A stretch of 64,000 nucleotides of DNA from Caballeronia sp. M1242. GTDB lineage: Bacteria; Pseudomonadota; Gammaproteobacteria; Burkholderiales; Burkholderiaceae. The DNA lies in assembly GCF_017220215.1 (NCBI RefSeq), contig NZ_CP071129.1, positions 1,798,001 through 1,862,000 of the forward strand. Direction: 5' to 3'. Every line of letters begins with the position of its first letter. Position 1 is the first letter of the stretch. Shown here piece after piece: positions 1 to 9,578 of the stretch. Position numbers and translations under genes: made by a program. The notes below the pieces were generated by a model that saw nothing but the letters and a program-made list of their open reading frames with translations, had not been told where the DNA came from and searched no databases.

Positions 1-1580
<1,580 letters not shown>

Positions 1581-3344
1581 TTAGAGATCCTCAGAGCCGA
1601 GCAGCATTTCCGTGATGCCTTTGCCTGCCTGCACCATCGGGAATACGTTTTCGGTCGGATCGGTCTGGAAGTCGAGGAACACGGTGCGATCTTTCAGACG
1701 CAGCGCCTCCTTGAGCGCCGGTTCGACGTCCGCGGTCTTTTCGACGCGAATGCCGACGTGGCCGTACGCTTCGGCGAGCTTCACGAAGTCGGGCAGCGCG
1801 TCCATGTACGAACTGGAATAGCGCTTCTTGTATTCGATCTGCTGCCACTGGCGAACCATGCCGAGATAGCGGTTGTTGAGCGAGATGATCTTGACCGGCG
1901 TGTTGTACTGCTTGCAGGTCGAGAGCTCCTGAATGCACATCTGGATGGAGCCTTCGCCCGTGATGCAGACCACGTCCTCGTCGGGATAAGCCATCTTCAC
2001 GCCCATCGCGGCGGGCAGGCCGAAGCCCATCGTGCCGAGGCCGCCCGAGTTGATCCAGCGGCGCGGCTTGTTGAACGGGTAGAACTGCGCCGCCCACATC
2101 TGATGCTGGCCGACATCCGAACACACGAAGGCGTTGCCGTCCGTCAGCTCCGCGAGCTTCTCGACGACGTACTGCGGCTTGATTATCTCGCTCTTGCGGT
2201 CGTAGGCGAGGCAGTCTTTCGAGCGCCAGCCTTCGATCTCGTCCCACCATGACTTGAGCGCGGCCGTGTCCGGCCCGTGCTCCGCGTGCTGAAGCTGCTC
2301 GATCAGCTCTTTCAGGACTTCCTTCACGTCGCCGACGATCGGGATATCGACCTTCACGCGCTTCGAGATGGACGACGGATCGACGTCGATATGAATGATC
2401 TTGCGCGGCGACGAGGCGAAGTGCTTCGGGTCGCCGATCACGCGGTCGTCGAAGCGCGCGCCGATGGCAATCAGCACGTCGCAGTGCTGCATGGCCATGT
2501 TGGCTTCGTAGGTGCCGTGCATGCCGAGCATGCCGAGGAACTTCTTGTCGCTCGCGCGATAGCCGCCCAGACCCATCAGCGTATTGGTGACGGGATAGCC
2601 GAGCAGATCGGCGAACTGGTTCAGTTCGCGCGATGCGTCCGCGAGAATGATGCCGCCGCCGGTGTAAATGTACGGGCGCTTGGCCGACAACAGCAGTTGC
2701 ACCGCCTTGCGGATCTGGCCGGAGTGGCCCTTCGTGACCGGGTTGTACGAGCGCAGCGACACGCTCTTGACCGGCTCGTAGCGGCACGGCGCTTTCGACA
2801 CGTCCTTCGGAATGTCGATCAGCACCGGGCCGGGACGCCCCGTGCGCGCGATGTAGAAGGCTTTCTTGACGGTGGCGGCGAGATCGCGCACGTCCTTCAC
2901 GAGGAAGTTGTGCTTGACGCAGGGCCGCGTGATGCCGACGGTGTCGCATTCCTGGAACGCGTCGAGGCCGATGGCCGCAGTGGGCACCTGCCCGCTGATG
3001 ACGACGAGCGGAATGGAATCCATGTAGGCCGTGGCGATGCCGGTGACGGCATTGGTGACGCCCGGGCCGGAAGTCACGAGGCACACGCCCACCTTGCCGG
3101 TCGAGCGCGAATACGCGTCGGCGGCATGCACGGCGGCCTGCTCGTGGCGCACGAGAATGTGCTGAATCTGGTCCTGCTTGTACAGCTCGTCGTAGATGTA
3201 GAGTACCGAGCCGCCGGGATAGCCCCACACGAACTCGACGTTTTCGTCGGCAAGCGCGCGCATGAGCACGGTCGCACCGATGGAATCGGCTTCGTGAGAG
3301 GGAGTGGTATCCGACGTGGAGAATTCCGCGCTAGGCATGTTCAT
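1581..3344 (-). CDS. ilvI: Acetolactate synthase, large catalytic subunit
   Basis: This ThDP-dependent enzyme condenses pyruvate with pyruvate or 2-oxobutyrate, the committed step of branched-chain amino acid synthesis. The 587 residues match the family length. The N-terminal pyrimidine-binding domain contains the catalytic glutamate in VRHEQAAVHAADAYSR (about residue 67), the central domain is FAD-binding, and the C-terminal domain contains GEGSIQM for ThDP/Mg. GEG replaces the more common GDG; I recall this variant in other beta-proteobacteria. It is the first gene of the ilv operon, and ilvH follows after 109 bp. Confidence 0.96.
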   Translation of the reverse strand: MNMPSAEFSTSDTTPSHEADSIGATVLMRALADENVEFVWGYPGGSVLYIYDELYKQDQIQHILVRHEQAAVHAADAYSRSTGKVGVCLVTSGPGVTNAVTGIATAYMDSIPLVVISGQVPTAAIGLDAFQECDTVGITRPCVKHNFLVKDVRDLAATVKKAFYIARTGRPGPVLIDIPKDVSKAPCRYEPVKSVSLRSYNPVTKGHSGQIRKAVQLLLSAKRPYIYTGGGIILADASRELNQFADLLGYPVTNTLMGLGGYRASDKKFLGMLGMHGTYEANMAMQHCDVLIAIGARFDDRVIGDPKHFASSPRKIIHIDVDPSSISKRVKVDIPIVGDVKEVLKELIEQLQHAEHGPDTAALKSWWDEIEGWRSKDCLAYDRKSEIIKPQYVVEKLAELTDGNAFVCSDVGQHQMWAAQFYPFNKPRRWINSGGLGTMGFGLPAAMGVKMAYPDEDVVCITGEGSIQMCIQELSTCKQYNTPVKIISLNNRYLGMVRQWQQIEYKKRYSSSYMDALPDFVKLAEAYGHVGIRVEKTADVEPALKEALRLKDRTVFLDFQTDPTENVFPMVQAGKGITEMLLGSEDL

Positions 3345-3712
3345 TCATCACCTTTCGAATTTTCGGCAAAAAATTGATCGGGTGCTCTCTGCCGGGCTTG
3401 TGGCTCGGGTTCAAGCGGCGCGTCTTGGTTTGACAGGCGAACTTCTTGGGCTCGCCTCAAAGCAGACAATTCACTTTATGATGCGAGTCGGGAACGATAG
3501 CCCGTTTTTGCGGGCACGGTCAAGCAAAAATTTCCCCGCCACGCCTGGAATGTTTCGGTCGGGCGTTTCTCGCATGCCCTGAGCACGCAATACCGCGCAA
3601 CAAATCGTTTCCCGATCCTCCCGCGACAGCGAAAATTTGCTAGCATCCGCAGGTTTTCCTGGAACTCCACAATCTCTTTCGACGCAAATTCGTTGCGCCG
3701 GGTCCCCAACGG
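3345..3712. other. Intergenic region between divergent ilvI and ECF sigma gene
   Basis: This 368 bp divergent intergenic region holds a plausible minus-strand promoter for the ilv operon (described separately) and leaves an ilvI leader of about 140 nt. The leader can form a short hairpin (GGCGA/TCGCC) but shows no convincing leader peptide rich in Leu, Ile or Val. The plus-strand promoter of the sigma factor gene is not obvious. Short open frames here look like chance. Confidence 0.5.
3494..3523 (-). promoter_or_regulatory. Candidate sigma70 promoter of ilvI-ilvH-ilvC
   Basis: On the minus strand a -35 TTGACC (3523-3518) is followed after 18 bp by a -10-like TATCGT (3499-3494). The spacer contains a small inverted repeat, GCCCG/CGGGC. 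The -10 is imperfect, so this is a moderate call based on position and the good -35. Confidence 0.4.
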
Positions 3713-4276
3713 ATGGCATCAGACAAGGAACTCGCCGATTTTCTGGCGGGCGTCGAAAGACGCGCGTTCAAGCAGACCGTGTACACCGTCCGCGACGACG
3801 ACGCGGCGCTCGACATCGTCCAGGACGCCATGATCAAGCTCGCGGAAAAGTACGGCGACAAGCCGTCGGCCGAGCTTCCTCTTTTGTTCCAGCGTATCCT
3901 CCAGAATGCGACGCACGACTACTTTCGCCGCCAGAAAGTACGCAATACCTGGATCAGCCTGTTCTCCTCGTTCGGCAGCGCCGACGACGACGAGTTCGAC
4001 CCGCTCGAAACCTTCGAATCCGAGGACGGCGCGACCGGCAGCGAAAGCAGCGAGAGCCGGCTGGAACGCGAGCAGGTGCTCAACCTGATCGACGCGGAAA
4101 TCCAGAAGTTACCGGCGCGTCAACGAGAAGCTTTTCTCATGCGTTACTGGGAAGATATGGATGTCGCAGAGACGGCCGCCGCGATGGGCTGCTCCGAGGG
4201 CAGCGTGAAGACGCACTGTTCACGCGCCACGCACGCTCTCGCGCAAGCCCTGAAAGCCAAAGGGATCACGCTATGA
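3713..4276 (+). CDS. ECF-type RNA polymerase sigma factor
   Basis: This 187-residue group-4 (ECF) sigma factor has a sigma-2 region at about 10-75 (DDAALDIVQDAMIKLAEKYG) and an acidic Ser/Asp/Glu-rich linker at about 85-120. Its sigma-4 region at about 128-185 has a helix-turn-helix (DVAETAAAMGCSEGSVKTH). It would direct RNA polymerase to a small envelope or stress regulon. Its stop overlaps the start of the DUF3619 gene (ATGA), so the two are translationally coupled, an arrangement typical of ECF sigma and anti-sigma pairs. Whether the neighbour is an anti-sigma factor is inference. Confidence 0.88.
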   Translation: MASDKELADFLAGVERRAFKQTVYTVRDDDAALDIVQDAMIKLAEKYGDKPSAELPLLFQRILQNATHDYFRRQKVRNTWISLFSSFGSADDDEFDPLETFESEDGATGSESSESRLEREQVLNLIDAEIQKLPARQREAFLMRYWEDMDVAETAAAMGCSEGSVKTHCSRATHALAQALKAKGITL

Positions 4277-4725
4277 GTTCCGCTCTTGAAACGAAGGAAA
4301 ACGAGTTCGCGCTAAAGGTCGTGCGCGCGCTCGACGAAAGCACGTCGGCCATTCCGGCCGCCGCGATGGATCGGCTCGCCGAGGCGCGCCGCGCCGCGAT
4401 CGCGCGCAAGAAGCCCGAGAAAGTGGCGGTCGCCGCCGCTGCGCCTGCGTTCACGCCGGTTCTGGCCGGCGCGGGCGCCGCGCTCTTGGCCGGCGGTTCC
4501 GGCGATGCGCACGGCCGCAAGAGCCTGTTCGCGCGCCTGGGCGGCTTCGGGCTGGCGGGCCCGGTGTTCGCGCTCGCCGTCGCGCTGGCGGGCATCGCTT
4601 ACTGGGAAGATCAGCAGCGCAAGGCCGAACTCGCCGACATCGACGCGGCCATGATGAGCGACAGCCTGCCGCTCGACGCTTATCTCGATCACGGCTTCAA
4701 CGCGTATCTGACGCGCAATCACTAA
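4273..4725 (+). CDS. DUF3619 single-pass membrane protein, possible anti-sigma factor
   Basis: This 150-residue protein has a predicted cytoplasmic Ala/Arg-rich N-terminal part (1-90) and one hydrophobic segment at about 96-112 (LAGPVFALAVALAGIAYW). A short acidic C-terminal part follows and would lie in the periplasm. I recognise it as DUF3619, a family with no assigned activity. Overlap with the upstream ECF sigma gene and single-pass topology fit an anti-sigma factor, but no ZAS zinc motif (HxxxCxxC) is visible, so the role is a hypothesis. Confidence 0.75.
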   Translation: MSSALETKENEFALKVVRALDESTSAIPAAAMDRLAEARRAAIARKKPEKVAVAAAAPAFTPVLAGAGAALLAGGSGDAHGRKSLFARLGGFGLAGPVFALAVALAGIAYWEDQQRKAELADIDAAMMSDSLPLDAYLDHGFNAYLTRNH

Positions 4726-4752
4726 GCATCAAACCGAGCGGGGGAAATTCGG

Positions 4753-5508
4753 GTGAGTTACAAGCGCGGTCTCGCGATTGTCTTCGGCTGCGCGATTGCG
4801 GGTCTGGTCGCGTTCGCCGCTACTTACCCGCGTTTCTATTCGTCCTCCGCCACGGCGTCCATGTCCGCCGCCGCGCCCAGCGGCGCGAGCGCGGGCGCGG
4901 ACGGGTCTCTCTCGCCGCTCGCCGCGCTTTCATCGGACAACCCGCTCTCTTGGAGCCGCCTGACGGAGGCGCAGCGCGTTGCGCTCGCACCTTTCGCCAC
5001 GCAGTGGGACTCCTTCAGCGACGAGCGCAAGCAAAAGTGGCTCAAGATCGCATCGCGCTATCACCGCATGTCGCCGGACGCACAGAAGCGGCTGCAGCAG
5101 CGCATGGAGGAATGGGTGCGCATGACGCCCGACCAGCGCAAGGTCGCGCGGGAAAACTACCAGGTGTCGAAGCTCGTGCCGCCCGACAAGCGCGAAAAGG
5201 CCTGGGACGCGTATCAGAAGCTCTCGGAAGAACAGAAGAAAAAGCTCGCCGCAAGCGAGCGAGGCCGCCGCCCGACCGTGGTCAGCGCCCCGCCGACCGG
5301 CAAGGCCGAAGTGAAGGACATCAACCGTCTCGTCGCGGCGCGCGAGCAGGGCCATGCGGCTTCGCACGCGGAAGCCGGGCCGGGCGCGGGCGCGCCGGCA
5401 TCGGGCACGCCGTTGCAGCCTGCCGTGCCGAACGCCGCGAGCATCGTCCCGGCCACGCCGATTCCCGTTTCGCCGCAGCAGGCGCCTTCGATGTACAACG
5501 GTTCGTGA
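4753..5508 (+). CDS. DUF3106 exported or membrane-anchored protein
   Basis: This 251-residue protein starts at GTG. An N-terminal hydrophobic segment (about 5-25) suggests a signal anchor. The middle (about 60-170) carries repeated helical units resembling LTxxQ motifs: LTEAQRVAL, MSPDAQKRL, MTPDQRKVA and LSEEQKKKL. This recalls, without proving kinship, periplasmic stress proteins such as CpxP and Spy. The C-terminal third is Pro/Ala-rich and probably disordered. It lies 27 bp after the DUF3619 gene and 7 bp before the RDD gene in an apparent operon. Function is unknown. Confidence 0.75.
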   Translation: MSYKRGLAIVFGCAIAGLVAFAATYPRFYSSSATASMSAAAPSGASAGADGSLSPLAALSSDNPLSWSRLTEAQRVALAPFATQWDSFSDERKQKWLKIASRYHRMSPDAQKRLQQRMEEWVRMTPDQRKVARENYQVSKLVPPDKREKAWDAYQKLSEEQKKKLAASERGRRPTVVSAPPTGKAEVKDINRLVAAREQGHAASHAEAGPGAGAPASGTPLQPAVPNAASIVPATPIPVSPQQAPSMYNGS

Positions 5509-5515
5509 TCGCGCG

Positions 5516-6019
5516 ATGAGCGTCTCCGCCACCGCGACCATCCCGCCGCTTCGCGCGCCCAGCCTGCGCCGGCGCCTCTCCACGATGGTCTACGAAGGCG
5601 TCATCCTGTTCGGCGTCGTGTTCATCGCCGGGTATCTCTTCAGCACACTCACCCAGCAGCGCAGCGGCCTCACGCATCACGACTGGCTGATGTCGTGGAT
5701 CGGTCTCGTGCTGGCGGCGTATTTCGTGTGGTTCTGGACGCACGGCGGCCAGACGTTGCCGATGAAAACCTGGCGCCTGAAAGTCGTCGATGCGCGCGGC
5801 GAGCCGCTCACCGTCGGCCGGGCGCTAGCGCGCTATGTGCTCGCGTGGCTATGGTTCCTGCCGCCGCTCGCGCTGCACCCGCTGCTTTCGCTGGCGGTGC
5901 CGCAGACGCTGATCGTGCTCCCCGTTTGGATCGCGCTGTGGGCGGCAGCCGTCTGGCTCGATCCCGCCCGCCAGTTCCTGCACGACCGCCTCGCCGGCAC
6001 GCGCATCGTCGCGGCGTAG
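5516..6019 (+). CDS. RDD family membrane protein
   Basis: This 167-residue integral membrane protein has about four hydrophobic segments. The RDD-domain signature includes the N-terminal LRRRLSTMVYEGVILFGVV, the central GGQTLPMKTWRLKVVD and a C-terminal DRLAGTRIV tail. RDD proteins are small membrane proteins of mostly unknown, sometimes transport-related, function. It is the last gene of the sigma/DUF3619/DUF3106/RDD cluster. The start is the ATG 7 bp after the DUF3106 stop; the open frame upstream is an overlap. Confidence 0.82.
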   Translation: MSVSATATIPPLRAPSLRRRLSTMVYEGVILFGVVFIAGYLFSTLTQQRSGLTHHDWLMSWIGLVLAAYFVWFWTHGGQTLPMKTWRLKVVDARGEPLTVGRALARYVLAWLWFLPPLALHPLLSLAVPQTLIVLPVWIALWAAAVWLDPARQFLHDRLAGTRIVAA

Positions 6020-6063
6020 CTGGAACTCTCGTCGGCTTCACGCGTAATAAGAACTTCTCGTGA

Positions 6064-6097
6064 CTGTCACGGCTCGGTCACGGCCGCACGGCGTAAT
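6064..6097 (+). promoter_or_regulatory. Pho box (PhoB site) with -10 upstream of the lipid-remodelling genes
   Basis: Two 7-bp direct repeats, CTGTCAC (6064-6070) and CGGTCAC (6075-6081), are separated by 4 bp. This is the 11-bp periodic PhoB half-site pair (consensus CTGTCAT-N4-CTGTCAT). A -10-like CGTAAT (6092-6097) begins 10 bp after the second repeat, the spacing expected when a Pho box replaces the -35. It lies 45 bp upstream of the metallophosphoesterase ATG at 6127, implying phosphate-starvation induction. Confidence 0.72.
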
Positions 6098-6126
6098 GCG
6101 CATACCAAAACTCGATGCGCGAGCCA

Positions 6127-7053
6127 ATGGCCCTCCACCCGACAGTCACGCCGGCATTCGATCCCTCCACCGCTTACCGTTTTCGCAGTTCCGGCTTGCG
6201 CGTCGATCCGTCGGCGCTTGTGCCCGAGTCACTCGAGACGGCGCCCCCCGTCGCCGATAACGAATCGGCGGACGGAACGCATCGTTATCGCACGATCTGG
6301 CTCTCGGATATCCACTTAGGCTCCGGCGGCTGTCAGGCCGCCTATCTGCTCGACTTCCTGCGGCATCACGAATCGGAATATCTGTATCTCGTCGGCGACA
6401 TCATCGACGGATGGCAGCTTCGCAAAGGCTGGTTCTGGCCGCAGGCGCACAACGACGTCGTGCAGAAAATCCTGCGCAAGGCGCGCAAGGGCACGCAAGT
6501 CGTCTATATCCCCGGCAATCACGACGAAGCCGCGCGCCAGTTCTGCGATCTCGCGTTCGGCGACATTCACGTGCGCGGCGAGGCGTTTCACACGACGCTC
6601 GCGGGCAAGCGCTTGTGGATCGTCCACGGCGATCTCTTCGACGGCGTCATTCAGCACGCCAAATGGCTCGCCTATCTCGGCGACACCGCGTACACCGCGA
6701 TCTTGCTGCTCAACCGCTGGTTCAATCGCGTGCGCACGAAGCTCGGCCTCAATTACTGGTCGCTCTCGCAGTACCTGAAGCATCAGGTCAAGAACGCGGT
6801 CAATTTCATCTCGCAGTTCGAGCGCGTGATGACCGATGAAGCGCGCCGCCGCGGCTGCGACGGCGTCGTGTGCGGGCACATCCACAAGGCCGAGATTCGC
6901 GATATCGACGGCATCCTGTATTGCAACGACGGCGACTGGGTAGAGAGTCTCTCCGCGCTCGTCGAGACCTACGACGGCGAGCTGAAGGTCGTCTACTGGA
7001 CCGTCATGCGCGCGCCCGGACAGCCGGCCGCGAAAGCCCGCGCGACGGTGTGA
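6127..7053 (+). CDS. PlcP/LpxH-like metallophosphoesterase
   Basis: This calcineurin-type phosphoesterase of 308 residues (ATG at 6115 adds four) contains the full metal-binding set: LSDIHLG, GDIIDGW, GNHDE, VHGD and CGHIH. Automatic annotation would call it a UDP-2,3-diacylglucosamine diphosphatase. A long N-terminal extension, an adjacent glycosyltransferase and diacylglycerol kinase, and an upstream Pho box instead fit PlcP. PlcP is the phospholipase C-like enzyme that cleaves phospholipid head groups to diacylglycerol under phosphate stress. Family membership is secure; the PlcP assignment is inference. Confidence 0.85.
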   Translation: MALHPTVTPAFDPSTAYRFRSSGLRVDPSALVPESLETAPPVADNESADGTHRYRTIWLSDIHLGSGGCQAAYLLDFLRHHESEYLYLVGDIIDGWQLRKGWFWPQAHNDVVQKILRKARKGTQVVYIPGNHDEAARQFCDLAFGDIHVRGEAFHTTLAGKRLWIVHGDLFDGVIQHAKWLAYLGDTAYTAILLLNRWFNRVRTKLGLNYWSLSQYLKHQVKNAVNFISQFERVMTDEARRRGCDGVVCGHIHKAEIRDIDGILYCNDGDWVESLSALVETYDGELKVVYWTVMRAPGQPAAKARATV

Positions 7054-7084
7054 ACGCATCCATCAGGCCACACGAGGAACCGCA

Positions 7085-8116
7085 ATGAAGATCATGATCG
7101 TGACCGATGCATGGGAGCCGCAAGTCAACGGCGTCGTGCGCACACTCAAGAATACGAGCAAGGAACTGACGGCGCTCGGGCATCGCGTGGATATGCTCAC
7201 GCCGCTCGAATTCAGGACGATTCCCTGCCCGACCTATCCCGAGATTCGCCTGTCGCTGATGGCGGGCCGTCATGTCGCCGAGCGCATCGACGCGTTCGAT
7301 CCCGATGCGCTGCACATCGCGACGGAAGGCCCGCTCGGCCTCGCCGCCCGCGCGTACGCGCTGCGTCACAAGCTGCCGTACACCACCGCCTATCACACGC
7401 GCTTTCCCGAATACGTGAAGGCGCGTTTCGGCATTCCGCTCGCGATGACGTATCGCTTTCTGCGCTGGTTCCACGGACCGTCGCAGGCGGTGATGGCGCC
7501 GACGCCCGTGGTCAAGAAAGATCTGGAGGCCTATGGATTCACGAACGTCGTGCTGTGGACGCGCGGCGTCGATCTCGACATCTTCCATCCGATGGACTCG
7601 AAGGTGCTCAACACCGCGCGGCCGATCTTTCTGTACGTCGGGCGCGTGGCGATCGAGAAGAACGTCGAAGCGTTTCTGAAACTCGATCTGCCCGGCTCGA
7701 AATGGGTCGCGGGCGAAGGCCCGGCGCTCGCCGAGCTGAAATCTCGCTACACGAACGTCAACTATCTCGGCGTGCTGTCGCAGCCGGAACTCGCGAAGGT
7801 GTACGCCGCCGCCGATGTCTTCGTGTTTCCGAGCCGCACCGATACGTTCGGCCTCGTGCTGCGGGAAGCGATGGCCTGCGGCACGCCGATCGCGGCGTAT
7901 CCGGTCACGGGCCCGATCGACGTGCTCGGCGAACACGGACCCGGCGCGCTCGACGACGACCTGCGCGAGGCGTGCCTTCAGGCGCTGAAGATCGACCGTG
8001 CCGACGCGCGCGCCTGGGCCGAACGCTTCTCTTGGCGCGCGGCGTCGGAGCAGTTCGCGTCGCATTTGCGGCAGTTCGAGCCGCGCGCGCCGCGCGCCGA
8101 CCGGGCGCCCGCATGA
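7085..8116 (+). CDS. GT4-family glycosyltransferase, possible diacylglycerol glycosyltransferase
   Basis: This 343-residue GT-B glycosyltransferase begins MKIMIVTDAWEPQVNGVVRT, typical of GT4 lipid glycosyltransferases. The C-terminal domain has FLYVGRVAIEKN and the donor-binding FPSRTDTFGLVLREAMACG with the E-x7-E type motif. It lies 31 bp after the metallophosphoesterase and its stop overlaps the start of the diacylglycerol kinase gene. In PlcP-Agt systems such an enzyme glycosylates diacylglycerol to make phosphorus-free lipids; that role is inferred from context. MgtA or SqdX-like mannosyl or sulfolipid transfer is an alternative. Confidence 0.85.
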   Translation: MKIMIVTDAWEPQVNGVVRTLKNTSKELTALGHRVDMLTPLEFRTIPCPTYPEIRLSLMAGRHVAERIDAFDPDALHIATEGPLGLAARAYALRHKLPYTTAYHTRFPEYVKARFGIPLAMTYRFLRWFHGPSQAVMAPTPVVKKDLEAYGFTNVVLWTRGVDLDIFHPMDSKVLNTARPIFLYVGRVAIEKNVEAFLKLDLPGSKWVAGEGPALAELKSRYTNVNYLGVLSQPELAKVYAAADVFVFPSRTDTFGLVLREAMACGTPIAAYPVTGPIDVLGEHGPGALDDDLREACLQALKIDRADARAWAERFSWRAASEQFASHLRQFEPRAPRADRAPA

Positions 8117-8679
8117 CGCGTCGCCCGTTGGCGGAGGAACGCGCCGAAGCGAACGCCCGCGCGGCGGCGGGCCGCATCATGGACCCGTTCGACGACGACA
8201 CCGACGCCAGCGCGGATACGCTCGATTCGCACGCTCAGGCAACCGAGCCGCTCGGCACCGACGACCTCCCCTTCAATCCGTACAAGCGCAATCGCGGCTT
8301 CACGCGCGCCTGGCACGCGATGAAGAACTCGATCGCAGGTTTTCGCATCGCGATTCGCGAGGAAAGCGCCTTCCGGCAGGAACTGACGCTCGCGGCAATC
8401 CTTTTGCCGTGCAGCCTTTTCGTGCCGGTGGCGCCTGTCGAGCGCGCCGCGCTAATCGGCTCCGTGCTGCTGGTGCTCATCGTCGAACTGTTGAATTCGA
8501 GCGTCGAGGCGGCGATCGACCGCATCTCGCTCGAACGCCACGAACTCTCGAAGCGCGCGAAGGACTTCGGCAGCGCCGCCGTGATGGTCGCGCTCGCGGT
8601 ATGCGTGCTCACGTGGGCCATGATTCTGTGGCCGCACGCGCCCGCCGCGGCTGCGTGGCTCGGGCGACTTCTGGCTTGA
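8113..8679 (+). CDS. dgkA: Diacylglycerol kinase, DgkA type
   Basis: This 188-residue protein has a non-conserved, hydrophilic N-terminal extension of about 60 residues and then a DgkA core: KNSIAGFRIAIREESAFRQEL, ELLNSSVEAAIDR and KRAKDFGSAAV, with three membrane segments. It phosphorylates diacylglycerol to phosphatidic acid in the inner membrane. Its ATG overlaps the TGA of the glycosyltransferase. In this cassette it could recycle the diacylglycerol released by the PlcP-like enzyme. Confidence 0.9.
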   Translation: MTRRPLAEERAEANARAAAGRIMDPFDDDTDASADTLDSHAQATEPLGTDDLPFNPYKRNRGFTRAWHAMKNSIAGFRIAIREESAFRQELTLAAILLPCSLFVPVAPVERAALIGSVLLVLIVELLNSSVEAAIDRISLERHELSKRAKDFGSAAVMVALAVCVLTWAMILWPHAPAAAAWLGRLLA

Positions 8680-8747
8680 GCGCGCCGTATCTCGTAAAGT
8701 CGTCGCCGGGTCAGCGAGGCCGCGTCCGGAACGGAGAACGAGCGGTT

Positions 8748-8753
8748 TATAAT
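8748..8753 (+). promoter_or_regulatory. Candidate -10 element upstream of the tetR gene
   Basis: A perfect TATAAT lies 75 bp upstream of the chosen tetR start, in the gap after dgkA. No good -35 is visible at 16-18 bp. The adjacent AT-rich run (TATTCTCAAAAATAG) may hold an autoregulatory operator, but no clear palindrome is present. Confidence 0.35.
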
Positions 8754-8822
8754 CGTCCGATATTCTCAAAAATAGCAACGGAACCGGACGCGGGCATGCT
8801 TGCACGAGGCCGCCGCAACCGG

Positions 8823-9578
8823 ATGCCAAGGTCGGACGACATGGAAGCGAAACCTCCCCGCCGTACCCGCGAACGGATTCTCGAGCTGTCGCTGAAGTTG
8901 TTCAACGATATCGGCGAGCCCAACGTCACCACGACGACCATCGCCGAGGAGATGGAAATCAGTCCAGGCAATCTGTACTACCATTTCCGCAACAAGGACG
9001 ACATCATCAACAGCATCTTCGCGCAGTTCGAGCAGCAGATTCAGAAGCGCCTGCGCTTTCCGGACGATCACCGGCCGACCATCGACGAGATGTGGTCCTA
9101 TCTGCAGTACATGGCCGATTTTCTCTGGACGTATCGCTTTCTCTACCGCGACCTGAACGACCTTCTCGCGCGCAACCGCACGCTGGAAACGCACTTCAAG
9201 CAGATCATCACGCACAAGGTGCGCTTCGCGCAGCAGTTGTGCGAGGCGCTCGTCGCCGATCAGGAAATGGTCGCGACGCCCGCCGAGATCGAGGTCATCG
9301 CGACGAACATCGGCGTGATCGCGACCTACTGGCTCTCGTATCAGTACGTGATGAACCCGCGCAAGTACAACGATCAGGAAGCGATTCGCGCGGAGCTTCA
9401 TCAGGTGAGCGTGCACATCATCTCGATCATGGCGCCGTATCTGCGCGGCCGCTCGCGCCAGCTTTTCGACGATCTGGTGTCCGGTAAGATGCCCAAGCGC
9501 GAATATGCGGACTTCCTGCCGCCGCGCGACGATGCCGCCAGCGCATCGAAGAACGAAACACCGAAGGATTCCCGATAA
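8823..9578 (+). CDS. TetR/AcrR family transcriptional regulator
   Basis: This regulator has an N-terminal TetR helix-turn-helix at about 15-60 (RRTRERILELSLKLFNDIG, TTIAEEMEISPGNLYYHF) and a large all-helical C-terminal ligand domain. Possible starts are ATGs at 8796, 8823 and 8841, none with a strong Shine-Dalgarno; 8823 (251 residues) is used here. Its TAA overlaps the ATG of the LOG-family gene by one base, so both are probably co-transcribed. The effector and target genes are unknown. Confidence 0.88.
   Translation: MPRSDDMEAKPPRRTRERILELSLKLFNDIGEPNVTTTTIAEEMEISPGNLYYHFRNKDDIINSIFAQFEQQIQKRLRFPDDHRPTIDEMWSYLQYMADFLWTYRFLYRDLNDLLARNRTLETHFKQIITHKVRFAQQLCEALVADQEMVATPAEIEVIATNIGVIATYWLSYQYVMNPRKYNDQEAIRAELHQVSVHIISIMAPYLRGRSRQLFDDLVSGKMPKREYADFLPPRDDAASASKNETPKDSR

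Noticed and set aside
3345-3712. Attenuator or T-box controlling ilvI
   Set aside because: No leader peptide with Leu/Ile/Val codons, no T-box consensus and no terminator with a T-run before the ATG could be identified.
3471-3719. Small minus-strand gene in the ilv leader region
   Set aside because: Two overlapping frames of about 80 residues exist, but neither shows a recognisable family, ribosome site or leader-peptide run of branched-chain codons.
6127-7053. Plain annotation as the LpxH of lipid A synthesis
   Set aside because: The metallophosphoesterase motifs would allow it, but the Pho box and linked glycosyltransferase and DgkA argue for a PlcP-like role.
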